The position numbers and the translations under genes were made by a program. Under the pieces are notes generated by a model, which did not search any database, was not told where the DNA came from, and worked only from the letters and a program-made list of their open reading frames with translations. A stretch of 64,000 bases of DNA. It comes from an uncultured Blautia sp. (GTDB lineage Bacteria; Bacillota; Clostridia; Lachnospirales; Lachnospiraceae). How positions within the stretch are numbered: the stretch's first letter is position 1; every line of letters starts with the position of its first letter. The stretch is from NCBI GenBank assembly GCA_934424575.1, contig CAKRXU010000010.1, positions 14,335 through 78,334 of the forward strand, written 5' to 3'. Below, in pieces: positions 60,044 through 64,000 of the stretch.

Positions 60044-61752
60044 CTGATCACCCCCTCCTCTAAAATTTCTGATAACGCCTGTATTTCATCTTGAAATTTA
60101 AATTCAATCTCTATGCGTTTGTCTTCATATAAAGAGATTTTCTTTATATAAGAACGGACAACATCTTTTGTAAGGAATTCCAAATTCTTTCCTTTACTGA
60201 ATTCAGCAAGCCACGAGAAGTTCTTTTTACACAATTTTTCTGTAATTTTTCTACTCTTCTCAATTTCTTTCTGTCTTGTAACCAGATCTTTTTCGACCAC
60301 GGTTATTCTTTCTGTCATACGATTATATGCATCCGTATCAATCTCGCCCGAAACATATTGCTCATATAGTTCAAATCGTCTTGCTTCGTTCCTTTTATTG
60401 ACCTGAACAATCTTACTCTGTTCCCTGTTCAAATATTTTTTGAATGTCTCAAAATATTCATCATTAAAGCGTTTCAGTTGCGTTCTTAATTCACATACTG
60501 TTTTTAGCTGCATGATGAGTGCCCGATACACCAGTTCATCAATTACTTCTTCTTTCCAGCGATTACAGTTATATTTTTCCTTGGAAATTTTTGCATAATT
60601 ACCACAAATGAAATAATAATTGTAATACAAAACACCATTCTTTTCGCTGTAATAGTATCTCCGAACCATATTAGCACCACAGTCACCACAGAATATCAAT
60701 CCAACATACTTATTATCCTGTTTTCCATGAGTCTGCAAATTCGACAGATCTTTTTTTGGCAATGCTTTCTCCTGCTTTAATTTGATTACATTTTGTACTT
60801 TTTCAAATAATTCAGCGCTCACTATAGCCTTATGGGTATTCACATGTTCAATCCATTCTTCTTTATCCAGCATTACATTTTTTTCTTTTGTAAGAAGCGA
60901 AGTTCTTGTTTTATGTGAATAAGTATTTCCCAAATAGTGCCTATTTTCCGCAATCTGTTTAATTACAGATGATTGCCAATGCATATCCGTTTCGTCAATT
61001 TTATCCAAGAATAACTTCCCAGTTCTTGCGTATACCCTTGGCGAAGCCAGCAGCATCGTATTAAACTCTCTCGAAATTTTCAAATATGACTGTCCTGCAG
61101 CAAGTTTTTCAAATATTTCTACTACATACGGTGCAGTTAAAGGATCGGGAACCGTAGTAGATTTTCCTTTTTCATCTCTAGCTCTCTTATACCCATAAGG
61201 AGCATCTCCACCACAATATTCACCTGACTCCATCTTAATTTTCATAGCACTGGTCATCTTTACTGATGCATCTTTTGCATACATATCATTTGCAAGATTC
61301 GATATCATGATTCCCAGCATCTGATTGTCACATTCTGGACTGATACTGTCATAGTTATCATTGACTGATATAAAACGCACTTGCATAAATGGAAATATTT
61401 TTTCCAGATATTTTGATACTTCTTCCAAATCTCGACCAAATCGTGATAAATCTTTTACTATGACCGTATTTATTTCTTTTGTTTTGATGTCACCTAGCAT
61501 TCTCACAAAATCATCGCGATCAAATTTCGTACCTGATATACCGTCATCCTTATAAAACTTTACAACTTCAATATCCGGATGAGATTCTGCATATGAAAGA
61601 GCAATCAATTTCTGTGTTTCCAACGACTCTCTTTTTTCTCCGTTGTTATCTACAGATATTCTGGTATAAATACCGGCTTTCCAAACCTTCTGTGGTGATG
61701 CCTGTACGAATGTTTCAGCCTGTTTCATCTGGCGATTTCTTGTTCTTGCCAT
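60022..61752 (-). CDS. Large serine recombinase 2
   Basis: 576 residues. Catalytic serine in IYTRISVDNNG (about residue 33), VKDLSRFGRD, recombinase domain (DAPYGYKRARDEKGK), zinc ribbon (LIFCGDCGANMVRR with CGNY and C further on), and coiled-coil tail. A 25-residue basic N-terminal extension precedes the resolvase domain. It is clearly distinct from recombinases 1 and 3 (shorter shared blocks). Its start overlaps the stop of recombinase 3 (TAATG). Confidence 0.93.
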   Translation of the reverse strand: MARTRNRQMKQAETFVQASPQKVWKAGIYTRISVDNNGEKRESLETQKLIALSYAESHPDIEVVKFYKDDGISGTKFDRDDFVRMLGDIKTKEINTVIVKDLSRFGRDLEEVSKYLEKIFPFMQVRFISVNDNYDSISPECDNQMLGIMISNLANDMYAKDASVKMTSAMKIKMESGEYCGGDAPYGYKRARDEKGKSTTVPDPLTAPYVVEIFEKLAAGQSYLKISREFNTMLLASPRVYARTGKLFLDKIDETDMHWQSSVIKQIAENRHYLGNTYSHKTRTSLLTKEKNVMLDKEEWIEHVNTHKAIVSAELFEKVQNVIKLKQEKALPKKDLSNLQTHGKQDNKYVGLIFCGDCGANMVRRYYYSEKNGVLYYNYYFICGNYAKISKEKYNCNRWKEEVIDELVYRALIMQLKTVCELRTQLKRFNDEYFETFKKYLNREQSKIVQVNKRNEARRFELYEQYVSGEIDTDAYNRMTERITVVEKDLVTRQKEIEKSRKITEKLCKKNFSWLAEFSKGKNLEFLTKDVVRSYIKKISLYEDKRIEIEFKFQDEIQALSEILEEGVIRCQMVSA

Positions 61753-63389
61753 TATACAGCCACCTCCTGTTTTGTTTTTCCAATCTGTTCCGCCAGTCTT
61801 GCAGCTGTTACCAGCTCATCCTGGAATCTGTAAACAATCTCTATTTTTTTCCCTTCAAATACATTTATTTTTTCCACATATTGAAGAAGCATATCTCTGT
61901 CAAGATCTCCCAGAGATGGTTTCTCAAGAAATGTATTCACCCATTCTTCGCACAACAGCTTATTTTCCAGCAGATCTTCCATATATTCTTCCTGCTTTTC
62001 AATATTGCTTTCCAAACTTTTAATTTCTGTCTGATACCGCTCTCTAAGTAAAGTATAATCATCCTTGGAAATAACTCCTGATGCAAGATTTCCTGATAAT
62101 GAATGTAACAACTTATAATATTTATTGACTTTGTTTCGTAATTCAAGTATCAGGTCATCATGCTGTATCAACGTCTGTGTATCCAAAGAGTTCTCTTTTA
62201 AATACTCTACTGCACTTCGTATGGCATCCGTCATCTTGCTGTACATTTTCAAAGAATCCATCACCAGTTGAATCAGCACATCTTCTCTAATGCTATGCCT
62301 GGAGCATTGATCCTTCTTTTTATTGTAAGAAGAACAGATATAAAATACTGTCTTTTCTCCTTTATAACTGTTAGTTCGCCGGATCAGATTACCTCCACAG
62401 TCTCCACAGGATAATAACCCACCAAACAAATAGAGTCTGGTTTCTCCGGGTGCTATCCTGGTATCCTTTGCAAGTAACATCTGAACTGTTTCATATTCTT
62501 CTTTTGTAACAATACCTTCATGATGATTTTCAAAAATCACCCATTCTTCCTTTGGTAATGCCCTCTGCACCTTAACTTTATAGTTAATTCTCTGGGATTT
62601 TCCCTGTTGAAGCACTCCGTAGTAGATTGGATTCTTTAAGATACGGATAATTGCTACTGCTGACCATTGAGATGTCAGATGTGTCTGAAATGACGATTTG
62701 AAGTTTACTCCGGTCGCACGTTTGTAATCAGCCGGTGCAAGAACTCCCAGTTCATTCAGTTTATCTGCAATCAGCTGATTGCTCATGCCCTCCATCTTCC
62801 AGTTAAAAATATCTCTTACATGCTTTGCAGCAACCGGATCAATTTCTATCTGACTTTTATCAGTATTACATTTTCTATACCCATATGACACATAATTCCC
62901 AACATATTCTCCAATATTCCGTTTTGCGCTTAAATGACTTCGTACCTTTTGGGAATTCTGTCTGCAATATGTGTCATTGACAAAGGATTTTACCGGTAAT
63001 ACAAGATGTGTATCGGTAATATTTGCTGTTTCAGAATCATAATTATCATTGATTGCTATAAATCGTACTCCCAGTTGTGGAAATACTTTTTGAATATACC
63101 GATCAACATCTATATGCTCCCTACCAAATCGGGATAAATCTTTTACAATGATACAGTTGATTTCCTTATTTTCAATTGCTTTGAGCATTGCCTGAAAACC
63201 AGGTCGTTTAAAATCTGTACCTGAAAAACCATCATCTTTAAATGTCTCAACAATAGTAATATCAGACGTCGATTTCATATAGTTATCAATCAAAATTGAC
63301 TGATTTACAATAGATTCACTTTCAGCCTTATCTCCGTCCTCAATACTGAGACGAAGGTACTTGGCTGCTATCCAGATATTTTTTTGCAT
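61752..63389 (-). CDS. Large serine recombinase 3 (first gene of the operon)
   Basis: 545 residues from the ATG at 63389 (TAGGAG eight bases upstream; a GTG three codons earlier is less well placed). Catalytic serine in KYLRLSIEDGD, VKDLSRFGREHIDVD, recombinase domain (YVSYGYRKCNTDKSQ), zinc ribbon (LLSCGDCGGNLIRR, YICSSYNKKKDQC) and coiled-coil tail. Closest by eye to recombinase 1. All catalytic residues appear intact. Confidence 0.93.
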   Translation of the reverse strand: MQKNIWIAAKYLRLSIEDGDKAESESIVNQSILIDNYMKSTSDITIVETFKDDGFSGTDFKRPGFQAMLKAIENKEINCIIVKDLSRFGREHIDVDRYIQKVFPQLGVRFIAINDNYDSETANITDTHLVLPVKSFVNDTYCRQNSQKVRSHLSAKRNIGEYVGNYVSYGYRKCNTDKSQIEIDPVAAKHVRDIFNWKMEGMSNQLIADKLNELGVLAPADYKRATGVNFKSSFQTHLTSQWSAVAIIRILKNPIYYGVLQQGKSQRINYKVKVQRALPKEEWVIFENHHEGIVTKEEYETVQMLLAKDTRIAPGETRLYLFGGLLSCGDCGGNLIRRTNSYKGEKTVFYICSSYNKKKDQCSRHSIREDVLIQLVMDSLKMYSKMTDAIRSAVEYLKENSLDTQTLIQHDDLILELRNKVNKYYKLLHSLSGNLASGVISKDDYTLLRERYQTEIKSLESNIEKQEEYMEDLLENKLLCEEWVNTFLEKPSLGDLDRDMLLQYVEKINVFEGKKIEIVYRFQDELVTAARLAEQIGKTKQEVAV

Positions 63390-63469
63390 AAAAAACACTC
63401 CTATCCAAAGATTCTGCCAAAACAGAACCCTTAAATAGAAGTGCTCTATTCAAATTTAGTCCTGTTAGC

Positions 63470-63498
63470 ATTATAGCACACTTCGTCTTCTGTGTGAA
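63470..63498 (-). promoter_or_regulatory. Promoter of the recombinase operon
   Basis: Minus strand -35 TTCACA (63498-63493), 17-base spacer, -10 TATAAT (63475-63470). CACAC/GTGTG arms lie across the spacer, and the leader has an AATAGA/TCTATT hairpin (63433-63450), possible control sites. Confidence 0.7.
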
Positions 63499-63527
63499 TA
63501 TGAAATTTTGTTGTTCCAGTTATTCCC

Positions 63528-63794
63528 TTATGCCAATCCAGCTTTCTTTGCTACAAGCTGTTTTGTACAGTCTATATAGGAAAGGGAAGCTGCTGCATTA
63601 AAAACACTTTTTACGACATAGCCCATATCTTCATATACATACGGGTTATCAGAGTGATTAAGCAGCACTTCCATCTTATTGCTTTTTCTGCTATCCAACT
63701 CTGAAATCAAATCCTTGTACTTTGGCAAACTATCTCGGTTAATCTCTTTGATATCAACCGTTTTCAACGCTTCTAATCTTTCAACTGCTGTCAT
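63528..63794 (-). CDS. Small mobile-element protein, unknown function
   Basis: 88 residues from the ATG at 63794, eight bases after AGGAGG (an ATG two codons upstream is too close to that site). Sequence starts MTAVERLEALKTVDIKEINR and has a conserved-looking NPYVYEDMGYVVKSVFN centre. The pattern (NPY, then a hydrophobic strand and a helical end) reminds me of small DUF6870-like proteins found beside recombinases, but I cannot confirm it. The recombinase promoter lies between it and recombinase 3. Confidence 0.65.
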   Translation of the reverse strand: MTAVERLEALKTVDIKEINRDSLPKYKDLISELDSRKSNKMEVLLNHSDNPYVYEDMGYVVKSVFNAAASLSYIDCTKQLVAKKAGLA

Positions 63795-63850
63795 GGACAT
63801 CGCCTCCTTTTCCTATAGTTACCATTATCAAAAATAAATATTCGTAACAG

Positions 63851-64000
63851 CTATGTAGTCTTCTCTTCCATTCCCATCTGAATCCGTACTGCTTTCAGTA
63901 CCCGATCCAGGCTCCACTTGTTCACTCTTCCGCATTTCTCAATAATACATTTCGTAGAAATGCTCATAACCTGTTCAGCCAGTGCCAGGCTTCCTTTTCG
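63851..64000 (-). CDS. Partial ORF at the right edge, unknown
   Basis: An open frame enters from the edge and ends with TAG at 63851. The visible 49 residues (GSLALAEQVMSISTKCIIEK and RVLKAVRIQMGMEEKTT among them) are helical and not recognised. It reads in the same direction as the recombinases, 57 bases before the small gene. It may be a C-terminus of an element protein. Confidence 0.5.
   Translation of the reverse strand, partial: RKGSLALAEQVMSISTKCIIEKCGRVNKWSLDRVLKAVRIQMGMEEKTT

Larger units (their letters stand above)
58387..64000. mobile_element. Integrative element with three serine recombinases (one end only)
   Basis: From the junction in eno to the right window edge: three overlapping serine recombinase genes, an 88-residue accessory gene and a partial ORF, all on the minus strand. 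The block looks visibly richer in A/T than the flanking housekeeping genes. The cargo and other end lie outside the window, so type (conjugative, mobilisable or phage) cannot be decided. Confidence 0.85.

Overview
The window reads as chromosome of a Clostridia-class Firmicute, most likely a Lachnospiraceae gut anaerobe. Supporting signs are the nusA-rnpM-ylxQ-infB cluster, the dnaG-rpoD pair, a class A-like RNase P RNA, a stand-alone anaerobic NrdG, a SpoIID-like protein, DUF1292 and DUF5662 proteins, strong AGGAGG ribosome binding sites, and a BspA-type surface protein. Species assignment is inference.

Layout. 1-1.5 kb: a GntR/YtrA-type regulator with its ABC exporter, autoregulated at a palindromic promoter. 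1.5-4.8 kb: exonuclease III, a GH13 glycogen-debranching-like protein that has lost its catalytic residues, and DUF5662. 5-5.4 kb: a plus-strand DUF1292 protein with a structured mRNA leader. 5.4-9.2 kb: dut, nrdG, pnp and rpsO. 9.2-17.8 kb: the translation/transcription operon rimP-nusA-rnpM-ylxQ-infB-rbfA-nrnA-truB-ribF. 17.9-22.2 kb: a type II topoisomerase pair (parE-parC type), followed upstream by two tRNA-Glu(CUC) genes. 22.7-31.6 kb: a PTS IIC permease and the folC-pheA-DUF815-ppx-ppk1 operon. 31.8-33.7 kb (plus strand): a CmpB-like membrane protein and pyrBI. 33.7-38 kb: a 1430-residue secreted surface protein. 38.2-38.6 kb: rnpB. 38.6-45.8 kb: dgt-dnaG-rpoD-trmK-nif3-nucleoside kinase. 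46-46.5 kb: three tRNA-Leu(AAG) genes, each with its own promoter. 46.6-55 kb: a SpoIID-like protein, then the lipoprotein-pyrH-frr-uppS-cdsA-dxr-rseP operon. 54.5-57.4 kb: secG-rnr-smpB.

57.5-64 kb: only the 3' two thirds of the enolase gene are present. It is cut inside the codons for its conserved Gly-Gly-Lys-His motif by a mobile element. The element carries three overlapping serine recombinase genes, a small accessory gene and a partial ORF, and it runs past the window edge.

The main unexplained structures are: (i) this interrupted enolase with its triple recombinase operon and a palindrome at the junction; (ii) a family of 143-bp non-coding palindromic elements (three copies, two with exact 8-bp target duplications), plus a 27-bp miniature version, also with an exact 8-bp duplication, in the parE leader; (iii) the catalytically degenerate GH13 protein; and (iv) three tRNA-Leu genes with the unusual anticodon AAG and conserved leader hairpins. 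Coordinates of start codons were adjusted where a ribosome binding site clearly favoured an internal start. All family names come from recognising motifs by eye, not from database searches.
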